DNA from: Prevotella sp. oral taxon 376
Lineage (GTDB): Bacteria > Bacteroidota > Bacteroidia > Bacteroidales > Bacteroidaceae
Length of the DNA stretch: 64,000 bases
Assembly (NCBI RefSeq): GCF_003043945.1
Contig: NZ_PYXG01000002.1
Span: forward strand, 310,001-374,000
Reading direction: 5' to 3'
The position numbers were made by a program, and so were the translations under genes. Under the pieces are notes generated by a model, which worked only from the letters and a program-made list of their open reading frames with translations, did not search any database and had not been told where the DNA came from. Below are positions 8,945 through 18,096 of the stretch, piece after piece (positions within the stretch are counted from its first letter, which is position 1; each line of letters starts with the position of its first letter).

Positions 8945-9583
8945 TTAGATCTCCTCTCCGGCATAATTCATCTTCTTTCCTAAAACGGTGCAAACTATCA
9001 TTTGTATATCCTTAATGAAAGAATAGTGCTGTAGATAGTAAAGATTCAACCGCACCTTATCAGGAAAAATTACCTCATCATTATATTTCTGAGGATTATC
9101 CACGATGGCCAACAGATACTCTTCATCACGATATTTCAGGCTTGCGGGTCCCGTAATTCCCGGCTTCAATTTCAGTACATTCCTGCTCTCTCCCTCTAAC
9201 TTGTCAGCATAGCCCGGTACATCCGGTCGGGGGCCGACAAAGCTCATGTCGCCCTTCAGCACATTCCAAAGTTCAGGAAGCTCATCCAGCTTGTACTTCC
9301 TTAGCTTTTCACCCAAAGGAGTAATCCGACTTTGTTCCTTCGAAGCTATGGAAGCAGCCTCTGAACCTCGGCTGGCCGTCGAGGCTTCTTCCTTTACCGT
9401 CATTGAACGAAACTTATAAACGGTAAACAACTTGCCGTTCTTCCCTACTCTTTTTTGTCTGAACAGGACAGGTCCTCCCGGCATTTTCATCTTAATCAGA
9501 ATGGAAATTATCAACAGCACTGGGCTCAGGCAAACAAGCCCTACAAGCGACATCAACCTGTCGAATACAGTCTTTATCAGCAT
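8945..9583 (-). CDS. Monotopic phosphoglycosyl transferase (PglC/WcaJ catalytic domain type)
   Basis: Transfers a phospho-sugar from a nucleotide sugar to undecaprenyl phosphate, starting the repeat unit. 212 residues: N-terminal re-entrant hydrophobic helix (about 10-32), then GGPVLFRQKRVG, YKFRSMT, the catalytic Asp-Glu in KLDELPELWNVLKGDMS, and GPRPDVPG. Only the small PglC-like core is present. A Ser/Ala-rich stretch (about residues 72-92, containing STASRGSEAASIAS) replaces the short acidic loop normally found after YKFRSMT and is encoded by DNA with an imperfect inverted repeat. Its sugar is probably the product of the nearby dehydratase and aminotransferase. Confidence 0.93.
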   Translation of the reverse strand: MLIKTVFDRLMSLVGLVCLSPVLLIISILIKMKMPGGPVLFRQKRVGKNGKLFTVYKFRSMTVKEEASTASRGSEAASIASKEQSRITPLGEKLRKYKLDELPELWNVLKGDMSFVGPRPDVPGYADKLEGESRNVLKLKPGITGPASLKYRDEEYLLAIVDNPQKYNDEVIFPDKVRLNLYYLQHYSFIKDIQMIVCTVLGKKMNYAGEEI

Positions 9584-9639
9584 ATTTCAGCTATAAGTTA
9601 TACCAAATTAGTTCGTATCCTAAACCTGAATCGGCTTTA

Positions 9640-10293
9640 TTAAGAACATTCAGAGGATTTGGGCAAATATTGCACATACATATCGCCATTAGGAAACTCC
9701 TTTATAACCCGAACTTCATTTACAGCTTCGGCTGATTTTAATGAAGCTATATTATTACGAGAAATCGTACCATAGGTTTCCATCTGCAGACAGGAGGCTA
9801 TCTCCGTAGCGCACTGATTCATCATCTTGTTTATCCCCATCCGCCTATGGCGGCAATCCGTCATATAGCCACGAAAGCATTTACCCCAGAAATAACTTCT
9901 CATGAAGAAATAACCTATTACTTCTGGCTCGGTTGATTCATTCTTGTCATCCGCAATGATACTATTTCTCGGAGGCTCAATAACCATAAACGCTAAAAAT
10001 GACTTATCCTTGGCAAGGATTTTTAATGAAGCTGCGTCAAAGCCATGTGGCCTGAAATAAGCAAATGCCTCCTTTGGCTGTCTTGCAAACATACTGGCCA
10101 ACAAAGGAATATTAGTCTCATCCAAAGCCGCAATCAAGTATTGTTTCGTTTTATATTTATCGAGAATGAGCGGAATTTGCATGAGTTTTCGCCTGTATCT
10201 GGCATTAAAAAGGGAAGACAAGATTATTCCAAGAAAATTCCAGACTTGTGGACATCTGTCCCGCAATAAATGTGCTATTCTATACAACATCAC
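9640..10293 (-). CDS. GNAT-family N-acetyltransferase of the polysaccharide locus
   Basis: 217 residues. The first 50 residues carry a short hydrophobic helix (WNFLGIILSSLF) and basic residues; the remainder reads as a GNAT domain with the acetyl-CoA segment around DCRHRRMGINKMMNQCATEIA (R-x-x-G-like phosphate loop) and the C-terminal NIASLKSAEAVNE helix. By position beside the phosphoglycosyl transferase, aminotransferase and dehydratase it is likely to acylate the 4-amino group of the sugar, replacing the PglD-type enzyme of bacillosamine pathways; that is inference. An acidic linker (ADDKNESTEPE, about 135-145) interrupts the core and is unusual. Either of two adjacent ATGs could be the start. 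Confidence 0.72.
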   Translation of the reverse strand: MMLYRIAHLLRDRCPQVWNFLGIILSSLFNARYRRKLMQIPLILDKYKTKQYLIAALDETNIPLLASMFARQPKEAFAYFRPHGFDAASLKILAKDKSFLAFMVIEPPRNSIIADDKNESTEPEVIGYFFMRSYFWGKCFRGYMTDCRHRRMGINKMMNQCATEIASCLQMETYGTISRNNIASLKSAEAVNEVRVIKEFPNGDMYVQYLPKSSECS

Positions 10294-10331
10294 TTTCTAT
10301 GCCAATCCCTACATCCAAAAACTATCAGCAA

Positions 10332-11648
10332 CTAAACTTCAAGGCTGCGATAATACTCCAATAAAGCAGTCCAAACATCTTTCTGTTCATACCGATTTAC
10401 AATCATATCTCTGGCATTTGCACCCATTCGCTTCACTTCTGCCGGATGCTCCAGAAAATATCTCATCGTTTCATAGAGAGCTGTCTGCATAGCGGTTTCC
10501 CCCTTCTCATCCCTACGCTTGCCAGCATCAGATAGTGGTGCTACTATAATCCTCCCATTCAGCCCGTCCTTGATAATCTCATTACACCCGTTAATATCGG
10601 TTACGATACTTGCCAAGTTCATGGCTCCTGCCTGCATCGGGACATTGGGGAATCCCTCCCGATAGCTTGGAAAGACAAGAGCATCTGCCGCCGCAAGACA
10701 AGGCCTCACATCTTCCTGCCAGCCAATCCATCTTACACTCGGCGAGGTTTTCAACCACATTTCATCTTCTTCGGCAATAGGATCCCCGTTCTCAAAGGTG
10801 CCGACCAGTAAAAGTTTAGGAACTTTTGACTGGTATCTGTTTGTTGTCTGCTCACCATCAACAGTAATAATAGCTGAAGACTGAAGACTACAGACCGGAA
10901 GCTGCATTAGCTTTCTCATGGCACCGACAAGTTCACGAATCCCTTTATCACGAACTATCCTTCCTATAAAGACAAAAACGAAGTCATCTTCTGAAAACCC
11001 ATATTGGCTCCGAATGTCGTGGATGGTTCTAACTTCAAGATTTGCAGGCAAGCCATCTTTTTCTTTAGAATCCACAGCATGTGCTAATAACGAATTTCGA
11101 CAGAAGAACTCAGTATCCACACCGTTGATATTCCCATGATGCAAGACTCTCATAGGCTTGGTTGTGATACCATCCGTCCTTAAAGTATGTAAGACCCCAT
11201 TCCCTTCAGGGATAATATTCGTAGCGCAAAAACAAGAAACCTTTTCCATCATTTTCAGAATCACCCGAAGCCATCCCGTTGCTCCTTGATAGCGAAGTCC
11301 TGTTACCAGATAAATCCTAAAGGGAATCCCGGTTATTTTCCCGGCAATTAGTCCGAGCAGGCTTCCTTTGGGAGTATTGCAATGCAGGATGTCTGGTTTC
11401 TCTCTTTTGAAGAGTTTGTATAAATTCCATAATGACCTGAGGTCTTCCTTCAAGGAAATCTCACGACGCATCGGCACATCAATTACCCTAATCCCCTCTC
11501 TTTCTGCTACACCTTGCAGAAGTCCGGTGTCTGATGCCACCCCAACGACATCGTAATAATCTGATAAAAAGCGCAACTGACCCTTTATCAGCTTATCCAG
11601 AGAAAGGTCAACTGTCGTAAGCCTAAAAAGTTTCTTCTTGTTCTCCAC
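10332..11648 (-). CDS. GT4-type glycosyltransferase
   Basis: 438-residue GT-B fold enzyme. The N-terminal domain starts with an acceptor-side strand and has EKPDILHCNTPKGSLLGL and FRIYLVTGLRYQG. The C-terminal domain has VFVFIGRIVRDKGIRELVGA and the donor-binding acidic motif in VFPSYREGFPNVPMQAGAMN (E-x7-E-like). This resembles enzymes that add the second sugar after the phosphoglycosyl transferase step. Two polar insertions (about residues 185-205 and 250-275, the latter with VCSLQSSAIITVDGEQT) make it longer than related proteins of about 380-400. It is 38 bp upstream of the GNAT gene and cotranscribed with it. Confidence 0.9.
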   Translation of the reverse strand: MENKKKLFRLTTVDLSLDKLIKGQLRFLSDYYDVVGVASDTGLLQGVAEREGIRVIDVPMRREISLKEDLRSLWNLYKLFKREKPDILHCNTPKGSLLGLIAGKITGIPFRIYLVTGLRYQGATGWLRVILKMMEKVSCFCATNIIPEGNGVLHTLRTDGITTKPMRVLHHGNINGVDTEFFCRNSLLAHAVDSKEKDGLPANLEVRTIHDIRSQYGFSEDDFVFVFIGRIVRDKGIRELVGAMRKLMQLPVCSLQSSAIITVDGEQTTNRYQSKVPKLLLVGTFENGDPIAEEDEMWLKTSPSVRWIGWQEDVRPCLAAADALVFPSYREGFPNVPMQAGAMNLASIVTDINGCNEIIKDGLNGRIIVAPLSDAGKRRDEKGETAMQTALYETMRYFLEHPAEVKRMGANARDMIVNRYEQKDVWTALLEYYRSLEV

Positions 11649-11734
11649 TATAAATTAATTGTCTGCGGGTATGATGATTATGAAAAAGAATGAGGCTTTT
11701 GTGAAGTAATATAAGTGTTGTATAGCGGCGGCAA

Positions 11735-11822
11735 AGTAAAAGGCCGTCTTTTACTCTCCTTTTAACGGCTATCTATCCTCTTTCTAACGGCTTTTTGGAG
11801 AGTAAAAAGCCGCCTTTTACTA
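11735..11822. repeat. Four 22-bp units, CCGTTAAAAGG/AGTAAAAGG family
   Basis: Four units start at 11735, 11757, 11779 and 11801. Units 1 and 4 are near-identical (19 of 22) and palindromic at their ends (AGTAAAAG/CTTTTACT); units 2 and 3 share TAACGGCT. Segments 11735-11759 and 11797-11821 form a 25-bp inverted repeat with 3 mismatches, so the RNA could fold into one long stem. The array lies in the 205-bp gap between two GT4 genes; no coding frame is seen there. A sister locus is at 55869-55956. Confidence 0.85.
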
Positions 11823-11853
11823 ACATGGACTTATTTCCCTGAATTTCAGACGG

Positions 11854-12963
11854 TTACAATTTCCCTAACAAGGAGTCATACACCAGTTCATACCCCTCCA
11901 CCATCTTATTGATGTCGTATTGCAGGGCACGGCGATAACACGCATCTGCCACCTTATTATAATAGGCCTTATCTTCATACAGCAGGTTGATGATGTTGGC
12001 CAAAGCCTTGGCATCTTGATGGGGAAAAAGAATTCCATACCCATCCGTAACCTCTCGCAGTCCATTCACATCACTCGCAACAAAAGGTCTGCCAGAAGCC
12101 ATCCCTTCTATGTTCGACAGTGAAAGTCCCTCCCAATGGGAGGACATAACAATGATATCGGCAGCCTTTAACACACAGGGAATATCTGTGCGCATTCCTA
12201 AAAACCGGACCCTGCCAGTAACGCCTAATTGGTCAGCCAACAGCTTAACCGCCTCCTGCCTTACACCAACACCCGCAAACCACACCTCAAATCTCTCCCT
12301 GTCCAAGAGCCTCAAGGCCCTCACAAGAGTGTCCTGGTCTTTTGCCTCACGAAAGCCGGCCACCATGAGAATGGCTTGCCTATCCCCTTTTAGCCGTAAA
12401 AGTTCTTCGTCGGCACGGGCATCATGAATGGCCGCGACATCCACGCCATTGTTAATCGTCGATATACGCTTGTATTTATCAGAAGTCTCATCCAGCCAGC
12501 CTCCTCCCATATATTCCCGGAGTTTCTGCTCCGCAATCTCGCTGATGCAAATGACATGATCATATTGCCCATACATCCAGCTTTCTATCGGAGCATACCA
12601 CTTCCAAGCGCGTTTGCGATTGGAAGTGGTATGCTCGGTGGAGACTAGCTCCACCGAGCATAACACTTTTGCAATTGCCGCGAAGAGCTGTGGCGAGGAG
12701 TTATGCGTATGCACGACATCATAGCGATGCATAATACGGCCCAACTTCAATATATACAAAGGATAATAATATCCATGGCCCAGTTTGAATATCTTTACCG
12801 CAGGATTCTCTGCCCGCAGCTTTTCCATCAAGGGAGTCTCCTCCCCATTGAAAACTGCCAGATCTACGGTATGCCCCATCGCCCTCAATCTCGGAATCAT
12901 CTCCACCAACAACATTTCCGCTCCCCCCATGGCGAGGGAGGTGATGACCTGTAGAATCTTCAT
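11854..12963 (-). CDS. GT4-type glycosyltransferase
   Basis: 369-residue GT-B enzyme of normal length. It begins MKILQVITSLAMGGAEMLLVE (glycine-rich acceptor loop), has VVHTHNSSPQLFAAI and STEHTTSNRKR in the N-domain, GDRQAILMVAGFREAKDQDT at the start of the C-domain, and the nucleotide-sugar motif in SSHWEGLSLSNIEGMASG. It transfers a sugar to the growing repeat unit on the cytoplasmic face. The coding DNA at 12591-12661 holds two overlapping long perfect inverted repeats, listed separately. It is 3 bp downstream of the preceding GT2 gene, so it is in the same operon. Confidence 0.92.
   Translation of the reverse strand: MKILQVITSLAMGGAEMLLVEMIPRLRAMGHTVDLAVFNGEETPLMEKLRAENPAVKIFKLGHGYYYPLYILKLGRIMHRYDVVHTHNSSPQLFAAIAKVLCSVELVSTEHTTSNRKRAWKWYAPIESWMYGQYDHVICISEIAEQKLREYMGGGWLDETSDKYKRISTINNGVDVAAIHDARADEELLRLKGDRQAILMVAGFREAKDQDTLVRALRLLDRERFEVWFAGVGVRQEAVKLLADQLGVTGRVRFLGMRTDIPCVLKAADIIVMSSHWEGLSLSNIEGMASGRPFVASDVNGLREVTDGYGILFPHQDAKALANIINLLYEDKAYYNKVADACYRRALQYDINKMVEGYELVYDSLLGKL
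12591..12661. repeat. Two overlapping perfect inverted repeats inside a GT4 gene
   Basis: First pair: 12591-12607 with 12620-12636, 17 bp perfect, 12-nt loop. Second pair: 12631-12643 with 12649-12661, 13 bp perfect, 5-nt loop. The right arm of the first and left arm of the second share 12631-12636, so the two stems exclude each other at that point. The encoded protein segment looks normal for the family. Confidence 0.85.
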
Positions 12964-12966
12964 GAC

Positions 12967-13992
12967 TTATAAGTTTACCCTCAGTTTTGGCAGAATATAC
13001 GGTGTAACTATTCTATTGAATAAAAAAGAAAAGGATTTATAGAAAAAGAATGAATGCATGATTTTATTCATTGCCCACCTCATTAGCCCTACCTTTAAAT
13101 TACTGGAATAACTCATAACAGGGAAAAAACCTGTCTTCCGACATAAAGCCTTGATACTTTTGAATTCCATATAGTTAAATTTCGCGCTCATAATACGACT
13201 TACGCCGAACATCTTCTTTGAATTAAGAGATTTGATACAAGCCGCATATACATCCTGACGGGAGCCTACATGGTAATATGTTAGCAGATCCATAATATCT
13301 CGATATGAATTCACATAGTCAACTACACAACGCCTTGTATGTTCTATATTTCTCTTGGTTGTTGCACTCCCTTCATTTACAACATATCGATATATGTTTG
13401 CTCTTGTTGAAACTATATGCGGATTTGCGATATATACATGGGAGGAGAATAGTTGATCTTCACCAACTATATATTGTCTAAACCTTATTTTTTCTCTATC
13501 AAGAAAGCTTCTTCTGTATAAACATAGCCAGCAAAAAGATGGAAGTCCTCCTCGTATTATCAAGTCCCATCCGTCTCCCTCAAAATCTTTGATATTATCT
13601 ATGGAATTCTTGGGCCAGAAATCATAGCTACTGTAATAATGAATTACATCTATGTTCCCTTGCTCTACATAGGGATAACATGCCAGTTTTAAACCATTGT
13701 CTAATAAATAGTCATCTGCATCAAGAAAACCTATAAACTCTCCCTTTGCTTCCTCAATTCCCCGATTTCTGGCAATGGCAACTCCCGCATTCTCTTGACT
13801 AACGAATCTTATCTGAGAATAGTGTCTGCTATACTCCTCACAAATTTCTAATGAGTTGTCCGTTGATCCATCATCAACAAGAATTACCTCGTACTCATTT
13901 TGAGCAAGTCCTTGCCGAAGAACAGACTCTAAACAGTTCTTCAGATAGTTTTCTGCATTGTAAACTGGTATGATAATACTAATTCTTAGCAT
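12967..13992 (-). CDS. GT2-family glycosyltransferase
   Basis: 341-residue GT-A enzyme. The N-terminal domain shows ISIIIPVYNAENYLKNCLES, VILVDDGSTDNS, GVAIARNRGIEEAKGEFIGF and the metal-binding LDADD; the acceptor-side VGEDQLF lies near residue 180. The C-terminal 100 residues are basic and probably associate with the membrane. It adds one sugar of the repeat unit; the donor is unknown. It lies 60 bp downstream of the next GT2 gene in the operon and 3 bp upstream of the GT4 gene. Codon use is AT-rich compared with the genes below 12.9 kb. Confidence 0.92.
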   Translation of the reverse strand: MLRISIIIPVYNAENYLKNCLESVLRQGLAQNEYEVILVDDGSTDNSLEICEEYSRHYSQIRFVSQENAGVAIARNRGIEEAKGEFIGFLDADDYLLDNGLKLACYPYVEQGNIDVIHYYSSYDFWPKNSIDNIKDFEGDGWDLIIRGGLPSFCWLCLYRRSFLDREKIRFRQYIVGEDQLFSSHVYIANPHIVSTRANIYRYVVNEGSATTKRNIEHTRRCVVDYVNSYRDIMDLLTYYHVGSRQDVYAACIKSLNSKKMFGVSRIMSAKFNYMEFKSIKALCRKTGFFPVMSYSSNLKVGLMRWAMNKIMHSFFFYKSFSFLFNRIVTPYILPKLRVNL

Positions 13993-14052
13993 ACATTTAT
14001 CTTAAAACCATAAACAAAAAACTTTATTGAAAACATTACATGGAGTTTTTGT

Positions 14053-15033
14053 TTATTTAAAAACAAATCGCGGTATTTTTGCATATTCATCGCTCTTAAC
14101 AAATTTCCTCGCACCGACATTTCCCCTTATATGAGCAATCAAGAACCTCGGGGAAACTCTAAAAACAGAATAAACTATTCTTATCAAGCAACTCAATGAC
14201 AACCTATATCCATATGCGAGATTACAAATTATCTTATCCTTCTTTGTATTGCGGGGGAGATCGTAGCAACACCTGTACCAAGTCAGATATTGTGCCATCG
14301 CCCTATAATAGATTTTATCATAAGTCTTTTGGCTGGCTTTATTTGTATTGGCATCAAGATGCTTAACACCAGAATCATACCACATCAATAATTTAAAGCC
14401 ATTTTCCACAATTTTCTGATACATCAGTTGATCTTCACCGAAAGTTCCCGCAGGAAAACGGTCTATCCAGACTTCTTGCTCGTAATGTACAGCCTTCCAG
14501 ACAAAGGTTTTCATAAAGACTGCTGTACCAGGGGCACTCTCTGTCGGATAAATAGCTCCATGCTCCGGGTGGTTATTATAAGAAAAAGCACCCGACCTCT
14601 TGATTTTTATTGCCCAGCCATCATTTTTTCTTGGACTCACAGTATTTATAAGATATGCTGCAACTTTAGAATTCATAGAAAGATTCTGAGAGGGAAAAGT
14701 ATCTGGGGCAATGCCGTCGGCATTATATCTCTCCAAAGCCTCATGCATTTTTTCCACAGCATCCTCAGGAAAGAAAACATCATCATCAATTATAAGAATA
14801 TATTCTTCATGCACCATATTCGCAGCCGCACGCTGATGGACAAGTCCTTTTGGGGTATCAATATACTCTTCTATCCCTACTTGTTCTGTTGGTCGATCAA
14901 AACCATGGGCTAAATGAACATAGATGTGCTTCGGCCTGATTGTCTGATTATGAAGCGATCTTAACTCTTCTAAATATTTATCTCCTGCTTTCCCCACAGT
15001 ACGAATGGCAACGGAGTATTCAAATTTTTCCAT
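14053..15033 (-). CDS. GT2-family glycosyltransferase, atypical
   Basis: 326 residues. It differs from the neighbouring GT2 genes: the first strand reads YSVAIRTVGKAGDKYLEEL and the metal site is LIIDDDVFFPEDA. The acceptor region holds PAGTFGEDQLMYQK. The C-terminal 90 residues contain an amphipathic or hydrophobic helix (YRLSLSCLIRIVYSVFRV). A glycosyltransferase role is secure, donor and linkage are not. It lies in the AT-rich, strain-variable part of the operon next to the phase-variable GT2 gene. Confidence 0.85.
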   Translation of the reverse strand: MEKFEYSVAIRTVGKAGDKYLEELRSLHNQTIRPKHIYVHLAHGFDRPTEQVGIEEYIDTPKGLVHQRAAANMVHEEYILIIDDDVFFPEDAVEKMHEALERYNADGIAPDTFPSQNLSMNSKVAAYLINTVSPRKNDGWAIKIKRSGAFSYNNHPEHGAIYPTESAPGTAVFMKTFVWKAVHYEQEVWIDRFPAGTFGEDQLMYQKIVENGFKLLMWYDSGVKHLDANTNKASQKTYDKIYYRAMAQYLTWYRCCYDLPRNTKKDKIICNLAYGYRLSLSCLIRIVYSVFRVSPRFLIAHIRGNVGARKFVKSDEYAKIPRFVFK

Positions 15034-15110
15034 ACTATAATATTAGTTTGTCATAGACATATATCATTTCACTATTCCATTCAAGCTTATGAATTGTTAC
15101 TTTTGAAAAT

Positions 15111-16150
<1,040 letters not shown>

Positions 16151-16151
16151 T

Positions 16152-17171
16152 TTAACTTATATACTTATATTGATTGCCAAATAAAAACAGATTCACTTTT
16201 CTCGACCGACTCAGAAATAGAACAGAAAAGTAACTTATCATTAATCCAATACAACCAATTGCAAGAGATAAAATATTATATATAATATAACCACCTCCCA
16301 AAGATCCTATTAACATATCCGGTATTACTATTATTTTTTTAGCAACCTGTTCTAGTACCATATATTGCATGACAAAAATACCCAAGGTATATTGACCCAC
16401 TTTGCCCATCATGAGAAGAGGGGCCGCCGCTTTATAACTTTGGCACAAATAAAATAAGCCACCTATAGTCATAAAGGATCCAGATGCTCCTATCAAATAT
16501 TGGGCAAACAAAGAAACTGGATCCTTCATCAAACTCACCATCGAAAACGGGCAGTATGCCCAAATTCCAACCTTCTTTAAAAAGACCAGTAGAATAAATA
16601 ATAAAAGCGATATTACCGTAATTGTACTCCGGTAAGAATTATAATCTTGACAATATTTCTTCCAATAATAACCTGTCCAAAACATAAGTAGCATAAATCT
16701 TATATCCATTATATCTCCATAGGGAACAAGCATAAGTAACAAACAACTAAGTACCATTCGAAACCAATCTGGGATTCCTGGTATTCTCTTAAAACTGTAT
16801 ACTATAAGATAACATACAAATAGAGTTTTCAAAAACCATAAGAGTGCAATTGCCTGACTTCCCAATAATCCTACATTTATTTTGAATCCATCAACAATTG
16901 TGTGGTAAACAGTCATGATTACATAGACAGTAGAAAAAGGAAGCAGTAACTGTTTCGCTTTCTTTTTTACAAAAGAGACAAAATTCTGATTATAAGCATT
17001 TATTGAAAAATATCCACTTAGAATCATAAACAATGGCATATGAAAAGAATAAATAATCTCTCTCACACTACTTGATTTTCCCAAAGTTAGATTATATGCG
17101 TGGCCAATGCAAACCAACAGAATCGCAACAAACTTAACAACATCCAAATATAGTATTCTTTGTTTCGGCAT
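16152..17171 (-). CDS. Acyltransferase-3 family membrane protein (O-acetyltransferase-like)
   Basis: Integral membrane acyltransferase, likely O-acetylating the polysaccharide. With the start at MPKQRILYLDVVK it has 339 residues and about ten hydrophobic helices. Family motifs are LDVVKFVAILLVCIGHAYN (catalytic-type His after the first helix) and SFHMPLFMILSGYF. The start was placed at 17171, 7 bp after the stop of the upstream GT2 gene; a longer frame to 17237 would overlap that gene. Stop and next start are separated by 1 bp from the phase-variable GT2. The acceptor sugar and whether the acyl group is acetyl are not determinable. Confidence 0.88.
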   Translation of the reverse strand: MPKQRILYLDVVKFVAILLVCIGHAYNLTLGKSSSVREIIYSFHMPLFMILSGYFSINAYNQNFVSFVKKKAKQLLLPFSTVYVIMTVYHTIVDGFKINVGLLGSQAIALLWFLKTLFVCYLIVYSFKRIPGIPDWFRMVLSCLLLMLVPYGDIMDIRFMLLMFWTGYYWKKYCQDYNSYRSTITVISLLLFILLVFLKKVGIWAYCPFSMVSLMKDPVSLFAQYLIGASGSFMTIGGLFYLCQSYKAAAPLLMMGKVGQYTLGIFVMQYMVLEQVAKKIIVIPDMLIGSLGGGYIIYNILSLAIGCIGLMISYFSVLFLSRSRKVNLFLFGNQYKYIS

Positions 17172-17178
17172 CCTACAA

Positions 17179-18096
17179 CTACATTTTATATTTTCTCTTC
17201 CAATAATGAAAAAGGAGTAATCCCGGCAAATAGACAAACAAGACGAGCAAGGGATAAGGGCATTTAAGAATGTTTTTCAATCCAATGCCGCCAAATTTTG
17301 AATATACGATATACAGCAAAGCCTCTTTAATTCTAATCTTTAAAGAAAACTCTTTTGACATCGTTTCCAAAGAACCATAAGCCATTCCCTGAGGACATTT
17401 AAATCTCAATGTTCTGCCAACCTGTGATAATCCCCCCTCCAAATATTCCGTAATATAAATAATCTTATTTCTAAAAAGCATATCATGGCTTCTGGAAATC
17501 TTTATCCAAAGAACCGACTCTGAGATAAATCTTTCCCCGTCAAAGACAGGAAATCCTCCATACTCCCTTAAGTATTGAGTAACCCACACTTCAGCTTTAT
17601 CCCCGCTTATGTCTTTATTAAACCGCTCATCTATAAAATTCCCAATGAAACCATCTTTTGAATAGCTTGCCCCAATAATATCCTCTTCTGAATATCCACG
17701 AAGATAGCCTATACCACATAATCCCTTGTTTCTTACTCGCTCCCAATCATTCAAAATGGTTTCTATGGCATTCGCCGTTAAGATGTCATCACTATCAACA
17801 ATAAAGAATAACTCGCCTAAAGCTTCTTTTATACCCAAATTTATAGCAGTATGTTTTCCTCCATTTGATTTGTGGTAATATCGGATAGGAAAAAGTCCAT
17901 TGTTTTGTTTCTTAATCTTCTCTACAACAGAAAGAGTGTCATCTGTACTTCCATCATCAATAATAAGCCATTCAAACGCCGTTATAATATCTTGATTTCG
18001 TATACTATCATAAAGCAATGGTAAAAAATGACCTCTATTATAAGTTGCAGTAACTATAGATACCGTGATCATATGCCTTTCTTTTTTCTTTATCAT
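17179..18096 (-). CDS. GT2-family glycosyltransferase
   Basis: 305-residue GT-A enzyme with VSIVTATYNRGHFLPLLYDS, WLIIDDGSTDDT, GGKHTAINLGIKEALGELFF and the metal site IVDSDD. The start ATG at 18096 overlaps the stop of the EpsG-like gene by four bases (ATGA), supporting this start and translational coupling; a second ATG eight codons in is possible. Its variant middle region (FISESVLWIKISR) and C-terminal hydrophobic stretch suggest membrane association. Donor unknown. Confidence 0.9.
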   Translation of the reverse strand: MIKKKERHMITVSIVTATYNRGHFLPLLYDSIRNQDIITAFEWLIIDDGSTDDTLSVVEKIKKQNNGLFPIRYYHKSNGGKHTAINLGIKEALGELFFIVDSDDILTANAIETILNDWERVRNKGLCGIGYLRGYSEEDIIGASYSKDGFIGNFIDERFNKDISGDKAEVWVTQYLREYGGFPVFDGERFISESVLWIKISRSHDMLFRNKIIYITEYLEGGLSQVGRTLRFKCPQGMAYGSLETMSKEFSLKIRIKEALLYIVYSKFGGIGLKNILKCPYPLLVLFVYLPGLLLFHYWKRKYKM

